Of a stretch of DNA of 64,000 nucleotides, positions 24,744 through 33,628 are shown piece after piece (the first letter of the stretch is position 1; the number at the start of each line of letters is the position of its first letter). Below the pieces are notes generated by a model. The model was not told the origin of the DNA. It saw only the letters and a list, made by a program, of their open reading frames with translations, and searched no databases. Both the position numbers and the translations under genes were made by a program. This stretch comes from Streptomyces olivochromogenes. Lineage in GTDB: Bacteria; Actinomycetota; Actinomycetes; Streptomycetales; Streptomycetaceae. The DNA lies in assembly GCF_001514115.1 (NCBI RefSeq), contig NZ_KQ948468.1, forward strand, positions 1 to 64,000, read 5' to 3'.

Positions 24744-26204
24744 CTATCCACCAGCAGATCTCGAGTCGCCCAGCACATGACCGGCGTGTTCGCGCGGGTT
24801 GCGTGAGAGCTCCGATCCAGGCCCGGCCTCCGGCCGCGGCTCTGGCCGTAGGCGGACACCATCGCCCCGTTCGGACAGCGCGCGTCGGCGGGTGGCCAGT
24901 GTCCAGCCGACGGCGGCGACCGCGGCCAGCACGAGGGTGGCCAGCATCAGCGTGGTATGGGCTCCGGCACTGTCGGCCGCCTGGGCCAGCGGGTTGGGCG
25001 CACCGAGCCGGTCGACCAGCCAGCCGAGGGCCGCCGTGCCGGTGAGCAGCGCGCCGCCCACCCGCAGCGTGGGCTGTACCCGCATCCGCGCGATCACCAG
25101 CAGCGAGGGCAGGGCGAGGCAGACCAGCAGAAGCTGCACCAGTTCGATGCCCAGGTTGAAGCCGAGGAGACTGAACACGAGCTGTCCGGTCGCCAGATGC
25201 ATCTCGGCGAGCACGAAGGAGAACGCCATGCCGTGGCCGAGGCCGAAGACGCCGGCCACGACCGCTTCGCGGTCCGGGAACAGGGGGCGGATCGCGTGTA
25301 CGGCGCCGACGAGGATGCTGGCGGCGATGAACGCCTCGACCGGCCAGCTGGGTATCTCCAGGCGGCTGAGGGCGGTGGCGACCAGCGCCAGGGAGTGGCC
25401 GGCGGTGAAAGCGAGCGTGATGCGGCCGATGCGCCCGAGCGCGGCGCGGGCGCCGACCAGGCCGTGCCAGCGTCCCCCGGTGGCGCGCAGCGGTGCGGGC
25501 AGGAGCAGGATGAGCAGGAACAGCAGATGGTCGGTGCCGGTGAGGATGTGGTTGCCGCCGAGTTCCAGCATGGCGACGAAGCCGCGCCAAGCGCTCCCCT
25601 TGCCGAGGTCGACGGTCAGCGGCTGGACGCTCATGTGCCGGACGTCGAGACGGATGGTGCCGACCTGGGTGGCGCCCTCGCCGCTGACGCGGCCTGCGGC
25701 CCAGTCCTGTCGTACCGACACCAGCGTCACGTGGGTGACGACCTGATGGACGATCACGTCGTAGTTCAGGGTGAAGTGCCGTACGTCACCGCCGGCCGGC
25801 GGGGTGAGCACGGCCTTGGCGACCAGCTCGCGGTACGGGCCGGTGGAGGTCTGCTGGGTGCGGCTGAGGCTCAGCGCGCCGATGCTGACCTGCCAGGCTT
25901 TGCCCTTGAGGGACGTCGGGCGGATGTGGCGGCCGAGGTAGGCGCGGACGGCCGTGGCCTTGGCGGGCAGGGCCGACGGTTCGGTGTCGGTCAGATCGAT
26001 CCCGCTGGCCGTGGCGAGGTCGCCGACCGGCAGTTCCAGCCGCGCGGTGACGGAGGCCTTGTACACGTCGAGCTGGACCACTGAGTGCGGCATCGGGTGC
26101 GCGGCGGCCGGCGACGCTCCGAGCAGGAGCGCCGCCGCTACCACGATCGCGATCCCGGCCACCCGGCGAAGTGCTGTGGTCAGCCAAGTTCGCGGTCGGG
26201 TCAT
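24744..26204 (-). CDS. HupE/UreJ-family membrane protein
   Basis: A 486-residue protein with an N-terminal signal sequence (residues 1-32, ending ASPAAAHP), a beta-rich exported domain to about 225, and a membrane domain of about seven helices with His motifs GTDHLLFLLILLLP, FTAGHSLALVATALS and GLGHGMAFSFVLAE. This is the HupE/UreJ_2 layout (PF13795); relatives of UreJ and HupE move nickel or cobalt. ATG 26204 overlaps the TGA of the upstream DUF3500 gene, so the two are coupled and probably work together at the membrane. The C-terminal 45 residues are a polar cytoplasmic tail. Metal transport is an inference from the family. Confidence 0.83.
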   Translation of the reverse strand: MTRPRTWLTTALRRVAGIAIVVAAALLLGASPAAAHPMPHSVVQLDVYKASVTARLELPVGDLATASGIDLTDTEPSALPAKATAVRAYLGRHIRPTSLKGKAWQVSIGALSLSRTQQTSTGPYRELVAKAVLTPPAGGDVRHFTLNYDVIVHQVVTHVTLVSVRQDWAAGRVSGEGATQVGTIRLDVRHMSVQPLTVDLGKGSAWRGFVAMLELGGNHILTGTDHLLFLLILLLPAPLRATGGRWHGLVGARAALGRIGRITLAFTAGHSLALVATALSRLEIPSWPVEAFIAASILVGAVHAIRPLFPDREAVVAGVFGLGHGMAFSFVLAEMHLATGQLVFSLLGFNLGIELVQLLLVCLALPSLLVIARMRVQPTLRVGGALLTGTAALGWLVDRLGAPNPLAQAADSAGAHTTLMLATLVLAAVAAVGWTLATRRRALSERGDGVRLRPEPRPEAGPGSELSRNPREHAGHVLGDSRSAGG

Positions 26205-27469
26205 GAGAAGGTGAACTCGCTGCCGTAGTCGCGGGTGTGGTCGCGGTACACGGTGTGGTAGTGGATCTGGTTCCGGTACACCACGCCGTTCTGGCAGACG
26301 AACTCGACCCACACGCCGGGACCGTCGATGCGCACGTAGTCGCCCTGAGTGTCCAGGCCGGTGCCGCCGGAGTAGGCGACGTAGGTCTCGTTCAGCTCAT
26401 GCTCGTACGTCTTCATGAGCTTCTTCGCGGTGGCGTCGTCCACGTTGGCGACCCAGGGGTGGATCGCCTTCTGCACCAGTTGCTTCTGCTTGGGCGACAG
26501 CGAGCTGACCTTGATGCCTTCCTTGGTCTCCGGGAACTGGCCGTCCTCGCCCGGGCCGAGGAGCACGTCGCTGAACGACGCGGACAGCTTGGCGGTGGCC
26601 AGCTGCTCCGTGCTCAGGCTGCCGGTCAGCGCGAGCAGGCCGTTGCGCTGCTTCTCCAGGGGCGAGTACGTGGTGCCGTCGTCGTCGGTCCAGGTGGTCG
26701 GCTCGACCCCGATGAAGAAGGGGCTGGCGCCTGCCACCTTGCCCTTCTTGTAGGTCTCGTTCACGGCGAGGTGGTGGCCGCCGAAGTGCAGCTGCCAGGT
26801 ACCGTCCGCCGAGGGGGTGCCCAGGAACGCCAGGAAGTAGACCCCGCTGCCGTAGCCGCCGAGACCGCCTCCTCCTGGGCCACCGGACGGCGGCGTGCCC
26901 GTCGGGACGTCGGTGGCCGTCGAGCTCGGGGCCGCCGTGGCGGACGGGTCCGCCGAGGCCGTGCTCGACGCGCCGCCCGAGGGCGCCGGCCCCGCGGAGC
27001 TGGTGCTCTGCGCCGAGTTGAGCACGTCGTCGGCCTTGATGATCTGCGTGATCTGGTCGTACCCGGTGCCCTTGCCGGTGCCCGTGGCCAGCTTCACCAC
27101 CTTCATGGCGGCGGCCAGTTGAGTGTCCGTCAGGGAGCTGAGCTGGATGCCGGGCCGGCAGGACGAGCCGCACGGCAGGTTCGACCAGGCTGTCGCGTTC
27201 GCCTGAGAGAAGTCCAGCAGTACCTTCGCCTGCTGGTCGGCGTCCAGCGTGTTCAGGAACGCGTTGGCCGCACTGACCACGGCACCGACGCCGGTTGCAT
27301 GCTTGTCGACCGGGCGCTTGACGCCTGCGGCCGATTTGGCTGCCGGCACATCCGTCGATGCATTTGCCACCGCATATCCGCCGCCGACCAGCACAATTGC
27401 CGCGACGGCGCCGGCTGCGCCCCGCCAAGTCCGTCGTATGCGTACTCGACGGGTTCTTTCTCTACTCAC
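26201..27469 (-). CDS. DUF3500 exported protein
   Basis: A 422-residue protein with an Arg-rich N-terminus, a hydrophobic segment at about 17-36 (GAAGAVAAIVLVGGGYAVA), then a DUF3500 domain (VVSAANAFLNTLDADQQAKV; WHFGGHH-type strand QLHFGGHHLAVNETY; HPWVANVDD). A Ser/Thr/Pro/Gly-rich insert at about 150-195 splits the domain. GTG 27469 is chosen because AGGAG lies six bases upstream. The domain's biochemical role is unknown; histidine pairs (GGHHLA, IHYHTVY) could bind metal. It is translationally coupled to the HupE/UreJ gene. Confidence 0.82.
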   Translation of the reverse strand: MSRERTRRVRIRRTWRGAAGAVAAIVLVGGGYAVANASTDVPAAKSAAGVKRPVDKHATGVGAVVSAANAFLNTLDADQQAKVLLDFSQANATAWSNLPCGSSCRPGIQLSSLTDTQLAAAMKVVKLATGTGKGTGYDQITQIIKADDVLNSAQSTSSAGPAPSGGASSTASADPSATAAPSSTATDVPTGTPPSGGPGGGGLGGYGSGVYFLAFLGTPSADGTWQLHFGGHHLAVNETYKKGKVAGASPFFIGVEPTTWTDDDGTTYSPLEKQRNGLLALTGSLSTEQLATAKLSASFSDVLLGPGEDGQFPETKEGIKVSSLSPKQKQLVQKAIHPWVANVDDATAKKLMKTYEHELNETYVAYSGGTGLDTQGDYVRIDGPGVWVEFVCQNGVVYRNQIHYHTVYRDHTRDYGSEFTFS

Positions 27470-27656
27470 GAACCACTCCTTCAATACTGGAATGACATCC
27501 CGGTCACGCGGACGGCATGAATCAGCAGAGTTCGAGAACACTGCATTCCTACGTATACCGGACATTTCCGCATGCCCTCAGGTCACTGTCGGCGCCTACG
27601 GGCAGGGGTGAAGCCGCGACGGGCACCTGATCGACCGCCCGTGCGATTGTTGACAA

Positions 27657-27686
27657 TAGTATCGACACTCTCACCGAAATCTCAAT
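27657..27686 (-). promoter_or_regulatory. Putative promoter of the DUF3500-hupE operon
   Basis: On the minus strand TTGAGA (27686-27681) is followed after 18 bases by TACTAT (27662-27657), a fair match to a vegetative promoter, about 180 bases upstream of GTG 27469. The stretch is AT-rich compared with its surroundings and also contains the dyad ATTGTTGACAAT at 27647-27658. Confidence 0.4.
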
Positions 27687-27689
27687 GCA

Positions 27690-28210
27690 TCACCAGGCGA
27701 AAAAAACATTCTTGAGTCGCACTGCAACGTGACGTAAATTCACGGAATTCGCTTATGGATTTGACAGGCTGCTCTTATGGCGTGAATAGAGTTTCCTGCT
27801 ATTTCGGATAACCCCTTCCGCAACGGCACGGGAGCCTCGTGCGTCGCGGACACCGACCCGGACCCGCCGACCGGACCGCCGCGCGCCCGTCCTTGAGCGC
27901 GCCATGGTCGCTGTCGGAAGCTTCGTGCCGCTCGCCGTGACCGGGCGTGGTCGGGTCCCTCGCGGTGCCGCTCGCGTGGCCTGATCGGGATCCGGACGGC
28001 CGGCATGACTCAGCCCGACGTCAGGGCCGACCGCGCCACGCAACCTGGGTGCAACCCAACCTGGTGTTGGCTGAACACCACAGGCCAGGAGTGAGCGGAC
28101 ACTGCGACCGGCGATTCAGCCGCAAAGCGAGATCCGGACCGGTTCCGGGCCAACCAACCGTCGCGCGAAGCGGTGGCATCCGTCTCCGCGCATCAAGGCA
28201 GGGACACGCC
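27690..28210. other. Intergenic region without recognisable gene
   Basis: Between the operon promoter and the DUF779 gene I find only short frames with no recognisable domain. The left third, 27640-27790, is notably AT-rich, in keeping with divergent promoters; the remainder is ordinary GC-rich DNA. Confidence 0.5.
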
Positions 28211-28585
28211 ATGGACCAGCAGGAGACGACGAACGCCGCCCCGCGCGTGGAGCTGACGCCCTCGGCCGCCGAGTTGCTGCGGCGGCTGCGGGCAGTCCAC
28301 GGACCGTTGATGTTCCACCAGTCCGGCGGCTGCTGCGACGGCAGTGCGCCCATGTGCTACCCGGAGGGCGAGTTCCGCACCGGCGGCTCCGACGTGCTGC
28401 TCGCCGAGCTGGAGGTCGAGGGGCTGGACGAGCCGGTGACGTTCTGGATGTCGAAGAGCCAGTACGAGCTGTGGAGCCACACGCGACTGATCGTCGACGT
28501 CGTGGCGGGCCGCGGCAGCGGTTTCTCCCTGGAAGCACCCGAAGGAGTGCGTTTTCTCATCCGTTCCCGCGTCGTAGATGCCTAG
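28211..28585 (+). CDS. DUF779 protein
   Basis: A 124-residue cytoplasmic protein of the DUF779 family. The family's core is visible: LMFHQSGGCCDGSAPMCYP with three conserved cysteines, and FWMSKSQYELWSHTRLIVD with further conserved residues; the end (GFSLEAPEGVRFLIRSRV) is also typical. In many bacteria this gene stands next to an aldehyde dehydrogenase gene of the AldB kind, and a role in its function has been supposed. No such neighbour is present here: the nearest aldehyde dehydrogenase is 10 kb away. The ATG at 28211 was preferred over upstream in-frame starts because family members begin just before the helix VELTPSAAELL. Confidence 0.85.
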   Translation: MDQQETTNAAPRVELTPSAAELLRRLRAVHGPLMFHQSGGCCDGSAPMCYPEGEFRTGGSDVLLAELEVEGLDEPVTFWMSKSQYELWSHTRLIVDVVAGRGSGFSLEAPEGVRFLIRSRVVDA

Positions 28586-28617
28586 GTCCTGCGGAGGTCG
28601 TCACGGTCTGCTGCAAT

Positions 28618-28656
28618 CCCCCTGAGTCCCAAGACAGTTGACGAGACCTCAGGGGG
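28618..28656 (+). promoter_or_regulatory. Hairpin that could mask a ribosome site
   Basis: CCCCCTGAG (28618-28626) pairs perfectly with CTCAGGGGG (28648-28656) around a 21-base loop. The right arm contains the AGGGGG ribosome site of the glycosidase gene, four bases before GTG 28661, so folding would hide it. It could also act as a weak terminator for the DUF779 gene. Confidence 0.5.
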
Positions 28657-28660
28657 CACC

Positions 28661-29935
28661 GTGACACCTCGCGACGGACGACTCAGAACAGCACTGACGG
28701 TTCTCACGGCATGGAGCGCGCTGGCCGGTGCGGCCCTGGTGGGGGCGGCACCGGCCAGCGGCGTGGAAGGCGCCCGCACCTGGAGCGGCACGCTCGCGGA
28801 CGCGAAGGCCCGCGTCGGCAAGGCCGTCGCCCCGGGCATCACGTACAGGGAGTTCAACCTCCCGGCCGCCCAGGGCGTGGCGCGCGCACACGTACTGAGC
28901 GTCGATCTGAGCAACCGTCATGTGCGCGTCGATCTCCTCCACTCCGGGGCCGTGGCCTCCCGGGCGGCCGTCTCCCGGCTGGCCGAGGCGCAGGGCGCCG
29001 TCGCCGGCGTCAACGGTGACTTCTTCGACATCTCCGAGGCCCAGCATCCGGGGGTCGAGGCCACGGGCGCGACCGTGGGTCCGGCGATCGCGAACGGCCT
29101 CACCCTGAAGGCGGCGGTCCCGGACGGTCAGCGCTTCGGCCCCGCCCTGCCGCCCGGCACGACCACGAAGAACGTGCTCGGCGTGGGCCTGGACGGCCGG
29201 GCCCGGCTGGACAGTCTGGCCCTCGACGGTTCCGTGCGCAGCTCCCGTGGGCGGTGGGCGCTCGGCGGGCTCAACCAGTATGCGCTGCCGCAGGGTTCCA
29301 TCGGCGCGTTCACCTCGGCCTGGGGCGGTGTCTCCCGGAAGCGGGCCGTCTGCGGCACCGACATCGACCGCGCCGCGCCCTGCAGCGGGGACACCTACGA
29401 GGTGACGGTCCGCCGCGGCAGGGTCGTGTCGACGGCCACCACACCCGGCGGCGGTGCCATCGCGTCCGGCACCACCGTGCTGGTGGGGCGCGAGGCGGGC
29501 GCGCGGCGGTTGCGCGAGCTGGCGATGGGGCAGGCGGTCCGCGTTCAGCACTGGCTCGTCGCGGCCGGCACCCGGATCCGGTACCGCTTCGCGCTCGGCG
29601 GCTATCCGGTCCTCACCCACGGGCAGCCGCTGCCCGGTCTGAACAACACCACCTCGGCCGTACGGACCGCCGTGGGCATCGCGAACAAGGGGCGGCGCCT
29701 GCTTCTGCTCGCCCTCGACGGCGCGGCCGCCTACCGCGGCGGACTGACCATCGCCGAAGTGGCGCACACCATGAAGACGTTGGGCTCCGTCGACGCGTTC
29801 AGTCTGGACGGCGGCGGCTCCACGACCATGGTGGCGCGGATGCCGGGAGCGGGCTCGGTGAGCGTTCTCAACCACCCCTCCGGCGGCGCCGAACGCCCAG
29901 TCCCCAACGGCATCGGCGTGTTCTCACACAGCTGA
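28661..29935 (+). CDS. Secreted phosphodiester glycosidase (NAGPA-type) family protein
   Basis: A 424-residue exported protein with a signal peptide (residues 1-35, hydrophobic core ALTVLTAWSALAGAAL). The phosphodiester glycosidase domain (PF09992, family of the uncovering enzyme NAGPA) covers about 95-420, with conserved strands AVAGVNGDFFDISEA and SVDAFSLDGGGSTTMVARM, then the usual ending ERPVPNGIGVFS. In bacteria such proteins act outside the cell on sugar phosphodiesters or in wall-polymer handling; the substrate here is unknown. Starts with GTG 28661; the ribosome site lies inside a hairpin. Confidence 0.87.
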   Translation: MTPRDGRLRTALTVLTAWSALAGAALVGAAPASGVEGARTWSGTLADAKARVGKAVAPGITYREFNLPAAQGVARAHVLSVDLSNRHVRVDLLHSGAVASRAAVSRLAEAQGAVAGVNGDFFDISEAQHPGVEATGATVGPAIANGLTLKAAVPDGQRFGPALPPGTTTKNVLGVGLDGRARLDSLALDGSVRSSRGRWALGGLNQYALPQGSIGAFTSAWGGVSRKRAVCGTDIDRAAPCSGDTYEVTVRRGRVVSTATTPGGGAIASGTTVLVGREAGARRLRELAMGQAVRVQHWLVAAGTRIRYRFALGGYPVLTHGQPLPGLNNTTSAVRTAVGIANKGRRLLLLALDGAAAYRGGLTIAEVAHTMKTLGSVDAFSLDGGGSTTMVARMPGAGSVSVLNHPSGGAERPVPNGIGVFSHS

Positions 29936-29962
29936 CCCGGCTGACACATCTGAAGCCGAACA

Positions 29963-30157
29963 TCAGGGGCGCAGGCTGCTCACGATGTCCGCCGTCGCGG
30001 TGAGCCCGTTCTGAATGGTCGGCGCCATGCTGGTGGTCGACAGATAGAAGCCGAGCAGTACGCAGACCACCGCGTGCGAGGGTTTCAGCGCGCCGTTGCG
30101 CAGGAAGACCACCGCGAGGATCAGGAGCAGTACCACCACAGAGATGGAAATGGCCAT
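29963..30157 (-). CDS. Small two-helix membrane protein, 64 aa
   Basis: ATG 30157 is preceded by a strong ribosome site (GGAGGAGG). The peptide has two hydrophobic segments, ISVVVLLLILAVVFL and HAVVCVLLGFYLSTTSMA, joined by a short positively charged loop, and ends in a polar tail (TATADIVSSLRP). I know of no function; short membrane proteins of this form are widespread in streptomycetes. It stands alone between the glycosidase and the phosphodiesterase genes. Confidence 0.7.
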   Translation of the reverse strand: MAISISVVVLLLILAVVFLRNGALKPSHAVVCVLLGFYLSTTSMAPTIQNGLTATADIVSSLRP

Positions 30158-30304
30158 CGTCAACCTCCTCCGCCACGTCGACACCGCGGCTTTCGGCCGC
30201 AAGTGTCGCGTAGCGGAGGGTTCGTCCGGGCGGCTGACGTGTCCTCCGAACGTGTGGTGTCTACGCCCACTCGCACACCAGCGCGTGCACTTGCTGGTGC
30301 GCGT

Positions 30305-31162
30305 CTACTCGTGCGCGTCGAGGAAGGCTTCGAGCCCGGCGAGGTCGTCGGTGTTGAAGTAGTCGAGGCCGGCGGCCAGCAGTTCGCCCCACAGGGCCTC
30401 GCGCGCCGGGCCCGCCAGGTCGGGCGTGGCCCAGAACCGCACCTTCTGGTGCCGCCGGTGCGCCGCCTCGATGATGCCGCGCAGCTTCGCACGCTCGGCG
30501 TCGGGGAACGGGCCGTCACCGAGCCAGGTGAAGTTGAGCGTCCAGTTGTCCGAGATCAGCGGGATGAAGGCGGCGGGGGCCGCGCTGCCGAGGTCGGTGA
30601 GCCTGCCGTCGTAGAAGGCGCGCCGCACGCTCTGCGCCTCCATGGGCGTACGGGCGGCGCGGTCGCCGGAGATCACCGCGGTGATCGGCCCCGGACGCAC
30701 CCGGCCGTGCGCGTAGGTGGTGAACAGGTGCGGGTAGCGGCTCAGATGGCGGTCGAGTTCGAGGTACGTCGACGAGCCCTCGGTCTTGATGTCGATGAGG
30801 AGTTGCACGGGCCGTCGGTATCCCCGGTAGACCGAGCCGTGGTTGGCCTTCACGCGGGCGGCGAGGGGCGCGAGGTAGAGGGATTCGAGGGTGCGGGTCG
30901 GGTCGAGGTCGACCGGGTCGTGGGCGACGAGGAGTTGGTCGCCGACGAGGTAGATGTCGGCCTCGACGCTGCCGAAGCGGTGGTCGAGGGCGTCGAACAG
31001 GGGGCGCGGGTGCTCGTAGTCGTTGTGCGCGTGGGCACGCCACAGGGGGCGTGTGCGGTGCTTCTCCTCCCCCGCCAGTGCTCGCGAGGCGGGCAGGGCG
31101 ACCGAGCCCGCCAGGGCGGCGCCGAGGGTGGTGAGGGCTCTGCGACGGGTGGTGAGGGCCAT
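30305..31162 (-). CDS. Tat-exported GDPD/PI-PLC-like phosphodiesterase
   Basis: A 285-residue protein with a twin-arginine signal (TTRRRALTTLGAALAGSVAL, cleavage near SRALAG). The TIM-barrel phosphodiesterase active site of the PLC/GDPD superfamily is present: AHAHNDYEHP at about 43-52, VEADIYLV at about 67-74, and LLVAHDPVDL at about 80-89, giving the two catalytic histidines and the acidic calcium ligands; LLIDIKTEG adds the further acidic strand. It should hydrolyse glycerophosphodiesters or inositol phospholipids outside the cell. It is shorter than GlpQ and lacks the Gly-Arg-rich C-terminal part. Monocistronic. Confidence 0.85.
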   Translation of the reverse strand: MALTTRRRALTTLGAALAGSVALPASRALAGEEKHRTRPLWRAHAHNDYEHPRPLFDALDHRFGSVEADIYLVGDQLLVAHDPVDLDPTRTLESLYLAPLAARVKANHGSVYRGYRRPVQLLIDIKTEGSSTYLELDRHLSRYPHLFTTYAHGRVRPGPITAVISGDRAARTPMEAQSVRRAFYDGRLTDLGSAAPAAFIPLISDNWTLNFTWLGDGPFPDAERAKLRGIIEAAHRRHQKVRFWATPDLAGPAREALWGELLAAGLDYFNTDDLAGLEAFLDAHE

Positions 31163-31295
31163 GCTCTGCCTCCCTTGAGGGGTGCGCTACGGACCTCAGC
31201 GAGTATGCGGTCTCCGGGGGCCCAACAAACCTTGGGGTGAGGGGAGTTGGCCGGACTGCCGCTGTCCGTTCACTTCACCCGCGGTGCGCACACCG

Positions 31296-31325
31296 AGAGG
31301 CCCGCCCCTGGTGGGGCGGGCCTCT
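31296..31325 (-). terminator. Hairpin terminator
   Basis: AGAGGCCCGCCCC at 31296-31308 and its exact complement at 31313-31325 form a 13-bp stem with a TGGT loop, 13 bases beyond the stop of the acyl-CoA dehydrogenase operon. No U-run follows, as is usual in streptomycetes. Confidence 0.8.
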
Positions 31326-31337
31326 GGCGGAGGTACG

Positions 31338-32450
31338 TCAGGGGGCTTGCAGGTCCACCAGTTCGGCCAGCGCCGCGCGATGGGCTCCCGCCGTGCCGTA
31401 CGCGATCGAGTCCGCCTTGGCCCGCTTCAGGTAGAGGTGAACCGGGTGCTCCCAGGTCATCCCGATGCCCCCGTGCAGCTGGAGGGCCTCCTCGGCGGTG
31501 TGGACGGCGACGGACGCCGCGTACGCCTGGGCGACGGCGACGGACACGTCGGTGTCCGCGCTGCCGGTCGCGAGCGCGTCGGCGGCACCGCGGGCGGCGG
31601 CACGCGTGTTGACGACCTCCAGCCACAGCTGCGCGAGCCGGTGCTTGAGCGCCTGGAATCCGCCGACGGGCCGGTTGAACTGCTTGCGTTCCTTGAGGTG
31701 GCGGACCGTCTCGGTCAAGCACCAGTCGGCGAGGCCGAGTTGCTCGGAGGCAAGCAGTCCTGCACCGCTGCGCAGGGCCCGTCGTACGGCGGGTTCGGCG
31801 GCGCCGAGGCGACGTGCGCGCACCCCGTCGAGGGTGACCGTGGCGAGCCGCCGGGTGAGGTCGAGGGACACCTGCGGGGTGAGGGTCACGGCGTCCCCGT
31901 CAACCGCGTACAGCCCGCCGTCGTCCGCCGGAACCAGCAGCACGTCGGCCACCGCCGCGTCCGCGATCCCCGTCAGCTCCCCGTGCAGAAGGCCGTCCTC
32001 GTTCCGTACGGTCTTGTGGGCGCCGCCGGGTGCCACGGACAGGGCGACGGCGAGCGCGCCGATCGTCCGGCCCGACGCCAGCGCGGTCAGCAGCCCGGCG
32101 GCCTCCTCGCCCTCGCAGGCCAGCAGGGCCTCGGTGGCGACGACGGCGCTGGTCAGATACGGCACCGGCGCGACCGCACGCCCCAGTTCCTCCAGCACCA
32201 CGGCGACTTCGCGGTGGGTGGCGCCCTGGCCGCCCAGCGACTCGGGTACGAGCAGGCCCGCCAGGCCCATCCCGTCCGAGAGCGCCTTCCACAGTTCGGG
32301 GTCGTGCGGGGTGTCCGTCTCGGTGCGGGTGATGACGCCCGCCACGTCGCAGTGGTCGGAGAGGAGGTCGCGGACGGCGGCGCGCAGCGCCTCTTCCTCC
32401 TCCGAGTACAGCAGATCGGGCTGGGTGCTCTGTGTTGTCGTCATCATCAT
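31338..32450 (-). CDS. Acyl-CoA dehydrogenase, FadE-type (paired subunit 2)
   Basis: A 370-residue member of the acyl-CoA dehydrogenase family: N-terminal helices (EEEALRAAVRDLLSDHC), a middle beta domain, and a C-terminal four-helix domain (LQLHGGIGMTWEHPVHLYLKR) with the conserved GGxG stretch. It is the shorter, less conserved member of a pair with the gene just upstream; such heteromeric pairs are usual in actinobacterial sterol and acyl-CoA degradation. ATG 32450 overlaps the upstream gene's TGA. The catalytic Glu is not evident at the usual place, which fits a partner subunit. Confidence 0.87.
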   Translation of the reverse strand: MMMTTTQSTQPDLLYSEEEEALRAAVRDLLSDHCDVAGVITRTETDTPHDPELWKALSDGMGLAGLLVPESLGGQGATHREVAVVLEELGRAVAPVPYLTSAVVATEALLACEGEEAAGLLTALASGRTIGALAVALSVAPGGAHKTVRNEDGLLHGELTGIADAAVADVLLVPADDGGLYAVDGDAVTLTPQVSLDLTRRLATVTLDGVRARRLGAAEPAVRRALRSGAGLLASEQLGLADWCLTETVRHLKERKQFNRPVGGFQALKHRLAQLWLEVVNTRAAARGAADALATGSADTDVSVAVAQAYAASVAVHTAEEALQLHGGIGMTWEHPVHLYLKRAKADSIAYGTAGAHRAALAELVDLQAP

Positions 32451-33628
32451 CGGGTCAGGTCCTTCCACGCGACGTCCTTGTCGGTGCGCGGCTCGGACGG
32501 CAGGCCCAGCACGCGTTCGGCGACGATGTTCAGCAGGACCTCGCTGGTCCCGCCCTCGATGCTGTTGCCCTTGGAGCGCAGATAGCGGTAGCCGGCCTCG
32601 CGGCCGGTGAAGTCGACCAGTTCCGGCCGACGCATCGTCCAGTCGTCGTACAGCAGGCCTTCCTCGCCGAGGAGTTCGACCTCGAGGCCGCTGATCTCCT
32701 GGTTGAGGCGGGCGAATCCGAGCTTCATCCCGGAGCCCTCGTGGCCGGGCTGGCCCGCGACGAGCTGCTGGCGCAGCCGTTCACCGGAGAGCCGGGCGAC
32801 CTCGGCCTCCACCCACAGCTTCAGCAGCCGCTGGTGCAGATCGTGGGTGCGCAGTTCGGGACGCTCGCGCCAGGTCCTGGAGACCGGGCCGATCATGCCG
32901 CCCTCGCGCGGGATACGCATACCGCCGATGGAGACGCGCTCGTTCATGAGCGTGGTCTGCGCGACCCGCCAGCCGTCGCCGACCTCACCCAACCGGTGCG
33001 CGTCGGGAATGCGGACGTCGGTGAGGAAGACCTCGTTGAACTCGGCCTCGCCGGTGATCTGGCGCAGCGGCCGCACCTCGACGCCGGGGTCGGTCATGTC
33101 GCAGATGAAGTACGTGATGCCGCGGTGCTTGGGCACGTCCGGGTCGGTGCGGGCGATGAGGATGGCCCAGCGGGCGAGGTGGGCGCTGGAGGTCCACACC
33201 TTCTGCCCGTTGACCACCCAGTTGTCGCCCTCCCGGACGGCACGCGTACCGAGCGCGGCCAGGTCGGACCCGGCGCCGGGCTCGCTGAAGAGCTGGCACC
33301 AGACCTCCTCGCCGACCCACAACGGCCTGAGGAAGTCCCGCTTCTGCTCCTCGGTGCCGAAGCCGAGGATGGTCGGCGCGGCCATGCCGAGGCCGATGCC
33401 GATGCGCCGCGGGTCGTTGTCGGGGGCGCCGGCGGCCTCCAGTTCGGCGTCCACGACGGCCTGGAGGGTGCGCGGAGCGCCGAGACCGCCGAGGCCCTCG
33501 GGGTAGTGCACCCAGGCGAGTCCCGCGTCGAAACGGGCCTTGAGGAAGTCGACCCGGTCCGTGGTCGCGGGCGGGTGCGCCGCCAGCAACTCCTTCGTAC
33601 GGGTGCGCAGTTCGGCTGCGTCGGTCAT
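32447..33628 (-). CDS. Acyl-CoA dehydrogenase, FadE-type (paired subunit 1)
   Basis: A 393-residue FAD enzyme with all three domains. FAD and substrate loops are seen in WCQLFSEPGAGSDLAAL and WVVNGQKVWTSSAH; the C-terminal region ends NSIEGGTSEVLLNIVAERVLG. It oxidises an acyl-CoA to the enoyl-CoA. It overlaps the quinone oxidoreductase gene upstream and its partner subunit downstream by four bases each, so the three genes form one coupled operon. The substrate is not deducible; such pairs often act on CoA thioesters of branched or cyclic acids. Confidence 0.9.
   Translation of the reverse strand: MTDAAELRTRTKELLAAHPPATTDRVDFLKARFDAGLAWVHYPEGLGGLGAPRTLQAVVDAELEAAGAPDNDPRRIGIGLGMAAPTILGFGTEEQKRDFLRPLWVGEEVWCQLFSEPGAGSDLAALGTRAVREGDNWVVNGQKVWTSSAHLARWAILIARTDPDVPKHRGITYFICDMTDPGVEVRPLRQITGEAEFNEVFLTDVRIPDAHRLGEVGDGWRVAQTTLMNERVSIGGMRIPREGGMIGPVSRTWRERPELRTHDLHQRLLKLWVEAEVARLSGERLRQQLVAGQPGHEGSGMKLGFARLNQEISGLEVELLGEEGLLYDDWTMRRPELVDFTGREAGYRYLRSKGNSIEGGTSEVLLNIVAERVLGLPSEPRTDKDVAWKDLTR

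Noticed and set aside
27753..28043. Minus-strand 96-codon frame in the DUF3500-DUF779 gap
   Set aside because: Arg/Pro-rich sequence without domain or ribosome site.
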